A stretch of DNA of 7,013 bases from CAUZFZ01 sp963579025. GTDB taxonomy: Bacteria > Planctomycetota > Planctomycetia > Planctomycetales > Planctomycetaceae. A program made the translations under genes and the position numbers. Position 1 is the stretch's first letter; each line of letters begins with the position of its first letter. This document shows positions 1 through 6,516 of the stretch, piece after piece. The notes under the pieces are model-generated. The model ran no database searches. It was not told the DNA's origin and saw only the letters and a list, made by a program, of their open reading frames with translations. The DNA lies in contig CAUZFZ010000287.1 in the NCBI GenBank assembly GCA_963579025.1, positions 1 to 7,013 of the forward strand, read 5' to 3'.

Positions 1-6
1 GAAAAA

Positions 7-66
7 CTGTTGCGCTCCCTCGTGTGTAGTAACACGAGTTCTCACTCGAGCGAAGGAACGCAACAG
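7..66 (+). repeat. Imperfect inverted repeat ahead of and overlapping a transposase start
   Basis: The arms CTGTTGCGCTCC (7-18) and GGAACGCAACAG (55-66) are complementary at 11 of 12 positions. Between them lies a second small hairpin, CTCGTG (19-24) with CACGAG (33-38) and an 8-nt loop. The right arm contains part of the AAGGA ribosome binding site (53-57) and ends on the first base of the GTG start at 66. A transcript entering from upstream would fold the start region into a stem. Some insertion sequences are known to block read-through expression of their transposase this way; that this happens here is inference. It could instead be part of the left end of the element. Confidence 0.55.
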
Positions 67-1614
67 TGGCTGGATCATGGTTTACTCAGGTGCGTCGGTT
101 CAAGTCGCCGGTGCGAGTTGTGGCGGCGGTTTTGCTTCGCAGCCGGGAGACTCAGGCGAAGCGGGCCAGAGAAAAGACAGAAGAAATCGCCCGACTCAGA
201 CGGGTCAACGAACAACAGCAGCGGCACATCGCGCGTCTCGAACAGGACCTTGCCGATGCCCGGCTGCGAACGAGACAACTCGAAGTCGAGAACAGTCGGT
301 TACGACAACAGCCGCCGGTGCTGCCCGATGACCCGCGATTTCCTCATCACGAATTCGGCCCATCACGAATTCGGTGCGAAGATGATCGCGTTGTGCGTCA
401 ACCTGGCTCGAACCGTGGGGCTGCGGCCATGCGTGCGATGCCTGAAGATCGTGTTCGAGTGGCTCGGCGTGAACTGCAGGATCCCCGACTGGACCACGGT
501 GCGGACCTGGTTGATGCGCGTCGGAGTGGCCGCGATCGAAGAACCTGTGGAACAGGCCGACGACTGGATCTGGATGGCCGATCATTCCAACCAGATCGGC
601 CCGGAGAAAGCACTGGTTGTGCTGGGACTCCGCGCCTCGCAGATGCCGCCGCCGGGCACGCCTCTCACGCATGCGAACGTCCGCACGCTGCTGGTTCAAC
701 CCGGCACGAACTGGAAACGCGAAGACATGGCCGACGCGTACGAGCAGCTTGCCGCACGCATCGGAGCACCCCGCGCCGTGCTGGTGGACGGAGCCGTCGA
801 ACTGCGTGAAGGCGCGAACGTCCTGAAAACACAGCGAACAGACAGCATCGTGCTGCGCGACTTCAAGCACTATGCGGCCAACGTGCTGAAGAAGATCGTC
901 GGCGGCGACGACCGTTTCGCGGATGTTCTGTCGCACATCGGCCGCACGCGATCGGCGATTCAACAAACGGAACTCGCTCACCTGACGCCGCCAGGGAAGA
1001 AGCCCAAAGCTCGTTTCATGAACCTGGCGGCGACACTGAAGTGGGCGACCATGGTGTTGTGGCATCTGAGCCATCCGCATTCGAATGCCCGCCGCGAGAT
1101 GACCACCGCGCGGATGAATGAGAAGCGTGGCTGGCTGCGAAAGTACCGCGACGACATCGGACGCTGGCTCGCCTGTCAGAGTGTGGTGTCGGCGTCGCTG
1201 ACGTTCATTAACGAACAGGCCGTGTTCCGTGACGCGGCCGATGCCCTCGCGGCCGTGTTGCATCCGCTGCGAACGTGCGATTCGGCCAGCCACGTGGCCG
1301 ACCGCCTGATCGAATTCGTCCGCACAGCGGAGCAGCAACTGGTACCCGGCGAACGTCTTCCGCTGAGCACGGAGATCCTGGAATCGTCGTTCGGCCTGTT
1401 CAAGCAACTGGAAGGCCAGCACAGCAAGGGCGGGTTCACGAGTCTGCTGGCAGCGTTCGGCGCCTTACTCAAACCGGCGACCGCCGACTCGATTCGCGAG
1501 AACTTCGCCCGCGTCCCTGTCTCGGCCATGCGAACCTGGGTCCGCACCAACCTGCAAACCACCCTCGCCGCCAAACGCAACGCCGCCTACACCGAATTCG
1601 CGAATGCAGCCTGA
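66..1614 (+). pseudogene. DDE-transposase-like gene, frameshifted by a 16-nt duplication
   Basis: The coding frame opens at GTG 66, with AAGGA 8 nt upstream, and runs in frame to about 360. It then shifts and continues in another frame from about 361 to the TGA at 1612-1614. Deleting one copy of the duplication at 343-374 gives a continuous protein of about 510 residues. Its N-terminus is basic (RRFKSPVR), followed by a heptad-rich coiled coil at about residues 26-82. The C-terminal part has candidate DDE catalytic residues: D167 in WMADHSNQIG, D236 in VDGAVELREG, and E431 or E434 in STEILESSFGLFKQL. The overall look matches a transposase-like family I associate with planctomycetes; I cannot assign an IS family. 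The downstream frame stays open from position 10, so a catalytic fragment could start internally, for instance at ATG 382, but it would lack the coiled coil. GTG 90 is an alternative start for the first part. Confidence 0.7.
343..374 (+). repeat. 16-nt tandem duplication causing the frameshift
   Basis: Positions 343-358 and 359-374 match at 15 of 16 bases; the shared core CATCACGAATTCGG is at 345-358 and 361-374. Each copy encodes HHEFG, the first in the upstream frame and the second in the downstream frame. Because 16 is not a multiple of 3, the duplication moves the reading frame by +1. Splicing out one copy joins HHEFG directly to AKMIALCVNLAR. Confidence 0.9.
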
Positions 1615-1661
1615 TTTACAATCTATTTCCTACCCGGAAATCCATTTCATCAGGCCAGGTC

Positions 1662-3125
1662 GTGACTGTCGATTTCGAGGGCGGGGACGTCGTCACGGAT
1701 GCCAGGTTGTTGCCTCTGCGTCAGCTCGATCAGCAGCTTGGGATTCTGGCGGAGGCAGCCAGACGTCTGCCCGATCCTCGCAGTTCACTGCTGGTGACGC
1801 ACACGACTGAGGACATCCTCTCGCAGATGGTCTATCAAATCCTCGCGGGGTATCCGGACGGTAATGATGCCCAACTGCTGCGAGATGATCCGCTGATGAA
1901 AACGCTGATCGGTCGTTCTCCGGACAACTCGCAGTCGCTGGCCAGCGGCTCGACTGTCAATCGCTTTCTGCATGCGTTTACGCGGCGGGAAGCAGAGAAA
2001 CCGCTGGAAGACCGTACGGTCCTTTTCGAGTGCCGCGACGCTCAGATCGCACGCATCCGGCAGCTCAACGAGTTCCTTGTGGATGCGTTCGTTCGCACGC
2101 GGAAGAAGCGGCCGGGGCATGTCATCATCGATCTCGATCCCACCGACGACCCGACTCACGGTCAGCAGCAGCTGACCTTCTGGCATGGTTACTACGATCA
2201 GCATCAGTACTTTCCACTCATGGTGTTCGAGGGTGAGACCGGGATGCCACTGGCGGCGTGTCTGCGTCCGGGGAAGATGCATGCCAGCACCGGAGCCGTG
2301 GATGTGCTGCAGGAGATCGTCGAGCGGCTGCGTGATCACTGGCCGGACATCACGATCTTCGTGCGGGGCGACGGGGGCCTGGGTGTGCCGGAGATGTACG
2401 ACTACTGCGAGACGCAGGGCCTCTTCTACGCGTTTGGCTACAGCACCAACGAAGTGCTCAAACGCCGCGTGGCAGAGCAGGAACTGATCCACGAAGCGAA
2501 GTTCCTGAGCTGGATGACGCGTCGCCCGGCGCAGGCGTTCTGTGTGTTCGAGGACTACCAGGCCGGATCGTGGCCGCGTCCGCGTCGCGTGATTGCCAAG
2601 GCCGAGATCACGGCGACCGGCGGCGAGAACCTGCGATTCGTGGTGACGAATATGAGTGGTCACCCGGCGGGTATCTACCGCGACTTCTACATCAAACGCG
2701 GCAATGTTCCAGAACGTCCCATCGGCGAACTGAAGAATGGCCTTGCAATGGACCGGTTGAGCTCTCCACGCTTCCTGGCCAACGCGCAGAAGCTGATGGT
2801 CCACACACTGGCGTACCTCTTATGGGCACTGTTCCGCGAAGCCAACGCCGAGCATCCGGAACTCGGGCGGATGGAAGTGGGGACGGCGCGGGTGCGGGTC
2901 TTCAAGGTCGGCGCTCTGGTCAAGTCGACGGCCCGTCGTATCTGGTTCCATGTCGCCAGTCACTGGCCAGGCCGGGAGCTGTACCAGCACGCGGTCGCGG
3001 CAGTGGAGAGCTATGTGAACGAACTGCATTCGCAGTGGGCGGCGGCCGGTCTGATCCTCACGCCCGAATTCCGTGACCCCTGTCGGGAACCGCGGATCAG
3101 ATTCGCCCCCCAGGAGGTTCGGTGA
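1662..3125 (+). CDS. IS1380-family transposase
   Basis: This is a cut-and-paste DDE transposase of the IS1380 family, 487 residues from GTG 1662, within the usual family length. The N-terminal VDFEGGDVVTDARLLPLRQ block matches the family's typical opening, where an FxGG segment is followed by LLLRQ. The first catalytic aspartate lies in IIDLDPTDDPTHGQQQ (D157 or D159), the second in VRGDGGLGVPEMYDYCE (D237), and the glutamate in NVPERPIGELKNGL (E351 or E356). HGYYDQHQYFPLMVF (following the first aspartate) is also characteristic. The start is uncertain: no ATG lies in frame nearby, the ribosome binding site before GTG 1662 is weak, and family-like sequence (FPTRKSISSGQ) extends upstream, so a rarer start or an N-terminal truncation is possible. 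The gene begins 47 nt after the preceding transposase-like gene ends, leaving little room for a left terminal repeat. Confidence 0.9.
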   Translation: MTVDFEGGDVVTDARLLPLRQLDQQLGILAEAARRLPDPRSSLLVTHTTEDILSQMVYQILAGYPDGNDAQLLRDDPLMKTLIGRSPDNSQSLASGSTVNRFLHAFTRREAEKPLEDRTVLFECRDAQIARIRQLNEFLVDAFVRTRKKRPGHVIIDLDPTDDPTHGQQQLTFWHGYYDQHQYFPLMVFEGETGMPLAACLRPGKMHASTGAVDVLQEIVERLRDHWPDITIFVRGDGGLGVPEMYDYCETQGLFYAFGYSTNEVLKRRVAEQELIHEAKFLSWMTRRPAQAFCVFEDYQAGSWPRPRRVIAKAEITATGGENLRFVVTNMSGHPAGIYRDFYIKRGNVPERPIGELKNGLAMDRLSSPRFLANAQKLMVHTLAYLLWALFREANAEHPELGRMEVGTARVRVFKVGALVKSTARRIWFHVASHWPGRELYQHAVAAVESYVNELHSQWAAAGLILTPEFRDPCREPRIRFAPQEVR

Positions 3126-3388
3126 GAGCCGCGGCTCCGACCATGGAATCGGCCCGGAGGGCTGGTGCCAGCGTGGAGAATCCGCGCCGCCTCTGCCCAA
3201 AATGGCCCTCATCGGTCGTTCGGAGTCGAAAAAACGGTCAAGCTCGACCGATTGTCCGTCCGCCGCCCACCGAACCGCCGCCGCCACCCGCCCAACACCG
3301 AAACGCAATCAACCGAATCAACGGTGCGCAATGCGGGCTAAGTGGTGACCAGTCTGAGGTTACGTCATCGGCGAACGGAGTGTCCGCC
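3126..3388. other. GC-rich 3' flank of the IS1380 element, no gene
   Basis: I see no convincing coding sequence here. The stretch is rich in CCG and CCACC tracts. It holds a short hairpin, CGGTC (3235-3239) with GACCG (3246-3250), without a U-tract. The element's right end probably lies near 3325-3360, where the composition changes, but no matching left-end sequence was found near 1615-1660 to define a terminal repeat. Reading frames that stay open across this stretch translate to proline- and arginine-rich low-complexity sequence. Confidence 0.45.
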
Positions 3389-3583
3389 ATGGTTTCCCCC
3401 AGATTGTCGAAAACCGGTCACGGAAACGTGGCTGAATCCGCTTCCGATTCGGGCAATGAATCGCACGATGAAACCGCAGCCGTTGATGACTTCGCCGCCG
3501 CTCTGGCAATGATTGCCGCACTGCCGCTAACAGCCGAAGAGAAGGCCGAAGCTGTTCGCCGACTGATGTCATCTGAGCAGTGA
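3389..3583 (+). CDS. Small hypothetical protein, 64 residues
   Basis: The ORF starts at ATG 3389 with GGAG 8 nt upstream (3377-3380) and stops with TGA at 3581-3583. The first half is polar and rich in serine, aspartate and glutamate, and is probably disordered. The second half, DDFAAALAMIAALPLTAEE followed by KAEAVRRLMSSEQ, looks like one or two amphipathic helices. The frame is open farther upstream to about 3122, but that part would cross the IS1380 flank and is low in complexity. I do not recognise the family. It may be a real small protein or the C-terminal remnant of a larger gene displaced by the insertion sequence. Confidence 0.45.
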   Translation: MVSPRLSKTGHGNVAESASDSGNESHDETAAVDDFAAALAMIAALPLTAEEKAEAVRRLMSSEQ

Positions 3584-4126
3584 TGACGGTCGGGGCTCCT
3601 GTCATTTCCTGTCACTCGTAGCATCGCTTCTGAGGCGTCGGCGTTTCGGGATGAACGATAGACCGTCCTGACGATCCCAACGCTGCACGGGCGACGTGGG
3701 AGCCTTTTGCCAGCACAGACAGCCGGATGCGACCGCGTCACGAGTTGCCATGCCGACGATCGTGGCGTTGCCGTCGACCGAAGTCCGAAGCTTGCCGTGA
3801 CGAAACCGGATCCAACCCCCCCACCCCTCAGCGGGTCGAGGGACGTTAATAGCCTCCGCGCCCACGTTCCGAATTCCCACTTCCGTTTTGTTGCCTTGGG
3901 TGAATCACGGCAAAGTATTCGCAACACGCTCCATGACGTCGACGTGGGATTCCCGAAGCGTTCAATGGAGGGTTGACTGAGCTATCACGAGATCGGGTTC
4001 GGCTCCCGCGTAACCGTTACCCCAAAGACACGCGGTCCAGCGCCATGTGTGCCGACTCGCTTGGCGCCTGATCTACTCGACTGCAGAATGTCAGTTCACT
4101 TGAGTCGGGGTGCAGAGAACACAGCG
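3584..4126. other. Intergenic region with possible dispersed-repeat sequence
   Basis: No convincing gene is seen on either strand. The minus strand is open across most of 3602-3880 and 3418-3927, but neither translation looks like a folded protein. Around 3811-3850 a C7 run precedes a short hairpin (3825-3842) and the sequence GGGACGTTAAT. This resembles intergenic boilerplate I associate with Rhodopirellula genomes, which is inference from memory. Other small features are a 10-bp direct repeat CGACGTGGGA (3692-3701, 3940-3949), a direct repeat CCTGTCA (3598-3604, 3608-3614) and a 10-bp palindrome ACGTCGACGT (3936-3945). The promoter of the downstream operon should lie here, but I see no clear -35/-10 pair; TTGACT at 3973 has no good -10 partner. 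Confidence 0.4.
3825..3842. repeat. Short hairpin next to a C7 run
   Basis: CCCTC (3825-3829) pairs with GAGGG (3838-3842) across an 8-nt loop, directly after a run of seven C (3816-3822). There is no U-tract on either side, so it is not a standard intrinsic terminator. It may be the core of a dispersed intergenic repeat. Confidence 0.3.
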
Positions 4127-4810
4127 ATGGGCGAATTCGAGCAGTCAGAGCGGCAGGGTGTGACGATCGTCGCAGTGGGGTCGTTCAATCCTGCGATATT
4201 TCACCCGGCTTGGTTCGCTCAACACAAATTGATCCGGGAAGCGGAAGCGGAAGAGTCAAAAGTTGAGGTCGTGAGCACAGAGATTACGGTCGTCAAGTCC
4301 GAGTGGTTCAACATCCAAGCGACCAATCAACGGTTCTCGCTGGAGACGCGAGATCCAACTAAGTTTCAACCCCTCCGCGACTTGGTCGTGGCCACGTTTG
4401 ACATACTTGAACACACTCCAATCAGTTCCTTCGGTTTCAATAGCCTTAATTGTTTCGAGTTGGACTCCGTCGATGCGTGGCACCGCGTTGGACACCACTT
4501 CGCCCCGAAACAGTCGTGGGATGCCATCTTGGATGAACCCGGTATGAGGAAGGTGACGATGGAGGGAAAACGTGGATCGTGTAGCGCTGACCGAATCCAA
4601 ATCTCGATCCAACCAGCCGCCTCCAGCGTGTCGAACGGCGTGGTGATTATCATCAATGAGCATTACGAAATCGACGCTTCTGAGGACACAGGTTCGACCA
4701 ATTCCGCCAGAGCGTTCATTGAACGGCTTCAACAAGGTTGGGATGGTTTTCTCGAATTCTCGCGGACGACTGCCGAACACCTCTTGCGAGAAGGCTCTGC
4801 GCCGTCATGA
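4127..4810 (+). CDS. Uncharacterised protein, first gene of the three-gene operon
   Basis: A 227-residue protein if started at ATG 4127. In-frame alternatives are ATG 4088 and GTG 4049, and none has a strong ribosome binding site. I chose 4127 because the upstream residues look unlike folded protein. It has no signal peptide or membrane segment, so it is probably cytoplasmic. Visible landmarks are SFNPAIFHPAWF (19-30), NQRFSLETRDPTKFQPLRDL (67-86), HTPISSFGFN (96-105) and a hydrophobic strand VVIIINEHYEI near 185. The C-terminal 40 residues (SARAFIERLQQGWDGFLEFS onward) look helical. I recognise no catalytic motif and cannot name the family; the alternating pattern suggests a mixed alpha/beta fold. 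Its stop codon overlaps the start of the next gene (ATGA, 4807-4810), which implies translational coupling and a shared role. Confidence 0.8.
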   Translation: MGEFEQSERQGVTIVAVGSFNPAIFHPAWFAQHKLIREAEAEESKVEVVSTEITVVKSEWFNIQATNQRFSLETRDPTKFQPLRDLVVATFDILEHTPISSFGFNSLNCFELDSVDAWHRVGHHFAPKQSWDAILDEPGMRKVTMEGKRGSCSADRIQISIQPAASSVSNGVVIIINEHYEIDASEDTGSTNSARAFIERLQQGWDGFLEFSRTTAEHLLREGSAPS

Positions 4811-5382
4811 CAACACTCACACTGCCTGAGCGAGTACCGATCTCGGAAGCTGAGACACATGGACAACTTGGCGCGGATCACGTTGATTCAACGCTCAACA
4901 TTTCTGGTGGAATCGTTCAGGAATCGCTCCTCGCGCCGACACTCGAGTCTGGCACGGGTTGGAACAGTCAGGAAGAACAGGGAACTGCCAGTGTTCGACC
5001 TGTACACTTGGCAAAACCTTTGATCCGACTCCCCGAGGGCACTCTTCCGAAGAAACGAATGCTCGTTCTCCAGCAATGGGAAGGTGTCGTCACCGAAGTC
5101 GCTGCAGATTCGTTTTTCGCCGAACTACAGGATCTAGGAGACTCGAGTCAGCCGATTGAAATTGTCGAGATCCCGATTGACGAAGTGCCCAAGGACGACC
5201 AATCGTTGTTGGCATCAGGAAGCATCTTTTACTGGTCGATTGGCCACGAAACGAGTGCCGGGGGGCAACTACGACGCATCTCAGAGATCCGGATGCGTCG
5301 TACACCACGATGGACGCAACAGACAATCCGGCGGGTGATTGAGCGTGCGGAGGAACTTTTTGAAACCCACGGTCAGCATTAA
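4807..5382 (+). CDS. Uncharacterised small protein with disordered N-terminus and beta-rich domain
   Basis: A 191-residue protein starting at ATG 4807 inside the stop of the previous gene. Residues 1 to about 80 are polar and low in complexity, with no obvious secondary structure. From residue 85 a compact domain begins: RMLVLQQWEGVVTEVAADSF, then FFAELQDL, IEIVEIPIDEV (117-127), SIFYWSIG (139-146) and RISEIRMRR (157-165). The alternating strands suggest a small beta-barrel, possibly of nucleic-acid-binding or adaptor type, but no family is recognised. Residues 168-187 form a charged amphipathic helix. The gene overlaps the following metallo-beta-lactamase gene by 23 nt, so its product is a likely partner of that enzyme. 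Confidence 0.8.
   Translation: MTTLTLPERVPISEAETHGQLGADHVDSTLNISGGIVQESLLAPTLESGTGWNSQEEQGTASVRPVHLAKPLIRLPEGTLPKKRMLVLQQWEGVVTEVAADSFFAELQDLGDSSQPIEIVEIPIDEVPKDDQSLLASGSIFYWSIGHETSAGGQLRRISEIRMRRTPRWTQQTIRRVIERAEELFETHGQH
5349..5353 (+). promoter_or_regulatory. Ribosome binding site deciding a TTG start
   Basis: GGAGG lies 6 nt upstream of TTG 5360, inside the coding sequence of the preceding gene. This is the best Shine-Dalgarno match seen near the operon's gene starts and favours TTG 5360 over the other in-frame candidates, TTG 5339 and GTG 5345, which lie upstream of it or too close to it. Confidence 0.65.
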
Positions 5383-6484
5383 CGATGCGCCGGCTTCTGA
5401 TGAACTCGAAGTTTCGGTGTTTGGCCCCGGCTTCGGAGAGTGCGTGGTCGTGCATCTCGGCGACGGCAAATGGATGGTTGTTGATTCCTGCCTAAACGAC
5501 AGCCGAACCGAACCAATTGCTCTTGAGTACCTCAAGTCGCTTAACGTCGACGTCGCCAGCCAGATCAAGCTGATTGTCGTGACCCACTGGCACGATGACC
5601 ATATTCGAGGCTCGGGCGAACTGTTCTGCGCTGCAGATTCGGCACGCTTTGTTTGTTCCGCCGCTTTGAACAGCAAAGAGTTCTTCGGCATCGTGGCAGC
5701 CTCCGAGCAAGTGCGATCCGTGACCCGTGATTCGTCAGCATCCGAAATCCTGACCATCTTGCGCGAGAACCATCGACGGAAAGGGAGAGGTACTACCTTT
5801 TCTCAGTCCGGACCGGATCAGTGGGCACAAGATGGCTCTCCACTCTATCGCTCAAGTGGCTGTCGTAATGTTGCGGTGACTGCCCTGAGTCCGTCCGCAC
5901 AGACAATTACCGACGCTGCAGCCAACTTCGCCAAACTGCTGCCGTCGGTGTCAGAGCAAAACAGACGTTTTCCGAGATGTTCACCCAATGACCAATCCGT
6001 CGCGCTGATTATCGAATCAGAAACATCCTCAATCCTGCTTGGAGCCGATCTTGAAGCCGTTAGTGATCCGGAACGTGGCTGGCAGGCGATTCTGAACTCT
6101 CCGCTCAGACCGCAAGTAAAATGCGGCGCGATCAAGCTGGCTCATCATGGATCGGGAAACGGAGATCACGACGGGATCTGGTCGGCGTTGCTGAAACCGG
6201 AACCACTATCGTTTGTCACGCCGTTTACGCGCGGGAAGAAGCCACTTCCGTCAGAGGCAGATATCCGGAGACTCAAATCCCGTACGCCTCACCTATACTG
6301 CACCGCATGGCCACCCTCTCAAAAACCGCCGCGACGACATAGGAGCGTAGAGCGGACTATTCGGGCGATGACAAAAATGCACCGTGCTGTACCTCGATCA
6401 GTCGGACAGATTCGATTGCGGGTCTCAATGAACGATGACAGGCAGCCGACCATTGCGACTTTCAATGGTGCCGCTCGTCTGTGA
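5360..6484 (+). CDS. Soluble ComEC/Rec2-type metallo-beta-lactamase-fold hydrolase
   Basis: A 374-residue protein from TTG 5360. After a short N-terminal tail the fold opens with ELEVSVFGPGFGECVVVHLG and WMVVDSC, the usual first strands of the family. The metal-binding motif HxHxDH is intact as HWHDDH (H76, H78, D80, H81). Further on are LSPS (176-179), PNDQSVAL (209-216), LLGADLE with D230 as the likely bridging aspartate, and LAHHGS (H262, H263), all in the order found in the metallo-beta-lactamase domain of the DNA-uptake protein ComEC/Rec2. No histidine can be assigned confidently to motif III; H138 is the main candidate. There are no membrane segments, so unlike ComEC it is not a channel. 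Members of this fold include nucleases and phosphodiesterases; the substrate here is unknown. A C-terminal extension (TPFTRGKKPLPSEADIRRLK onward, about 290-374) is basic and proline-rich. It is the last gene of the operon. Confidence 0.88.
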   Translation: MKPTVSINDAPASDELEVSVFGPGFGECVVVHLGDGKWMVVDSCLNDSRTEPIALEYLKSLNVDVASQIKLIVVTHWHDDHIRGSGELFCAADSARFVCSAALNSKEFFGIVAASEQVRSVTRDSSASEILTILRENHRRKGRGTTFSQSGPDQWAQDGSPLYRSSGCRNVAVTALSPSAQTITDAAANFAKLLPSVSEQNRRFPRCSPNDQSVALIIESETSSILLGADLEAVSDPERGWQAILNSPLRPQVKCGAIKLAHHGSGNGDHDGIWSALLKPEPLSFVTPFTRGKKPLPSEADIRRLKSRTPHLYCTAWPPSQKPPRRHRSVERTIRAMTKMHRAVPRSVGQIRLRVSMNDDRQPTIATFNGAARL

Positions 6485-6516
6485 CACGGATGGATAGGCG
6501 ATACATTCTCTTTGAT
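6485..6516. other. Short spacer and junction between operon and IS1634 remnant
   Basis: Only 32 nt separate the two convergent stop codons. No terminator hairpin is visible. The break in transposase homology lies just inside the remnant at about 6520-6545. Confidence 0.5.

Noticed and set aside
205..1422. Long minus-strand open frame of about 405 codons opposite the first transposase-like gene
   Set aside because: It is antisense to a recognisable protein, and its translation is rich in R, H and Q with no domain-like pattern; such frames are expected opposite GC-rich genes.
1785..2804. Minus-strand open frame of about 339 codons opposite the IS1380 transposase
   Set aside because: It lies wholly antisense to a clear DDE transposase and shows no family features of its own.
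3707..3976. Plus-strand open frame of 89 codons in the intergenic region
   Set aside because: The translation has no hydrophobic core pattern or recognisable motif, and there is no convincing ribosome binding site.
3973..4001. TTGACT as a -35 box for the operon promoter
   Set aside because: No TATAAT-like hexamer occurs 16-18 nt downstream; the position of the promoter remains open.
3994..4008. T-arm-like hairpin CGGG-TTCGGCT-CCCG suggesting a tRNA remnant
   Set aside because: The loop lacks the conserved A of the T-loop, only four pairs form, and no matching acceptor stem, D-arm or anticodon arm was found nearby.
351..4759. Unusual number of GAATTC sites (351, 367, 1312, 1594, 3066, 3871, 4133, 4754)
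   Set aside because: More than expected by chance, but several fall on ordinary Glu-Phe codons, two come from the duplication, and the rest show no regular spacing.
5090..5455. Minus-strand open frame of 121 codons across the second/third gene overlap
   Set aside because: It is antisense to two better supported genes and has no recognisable content.
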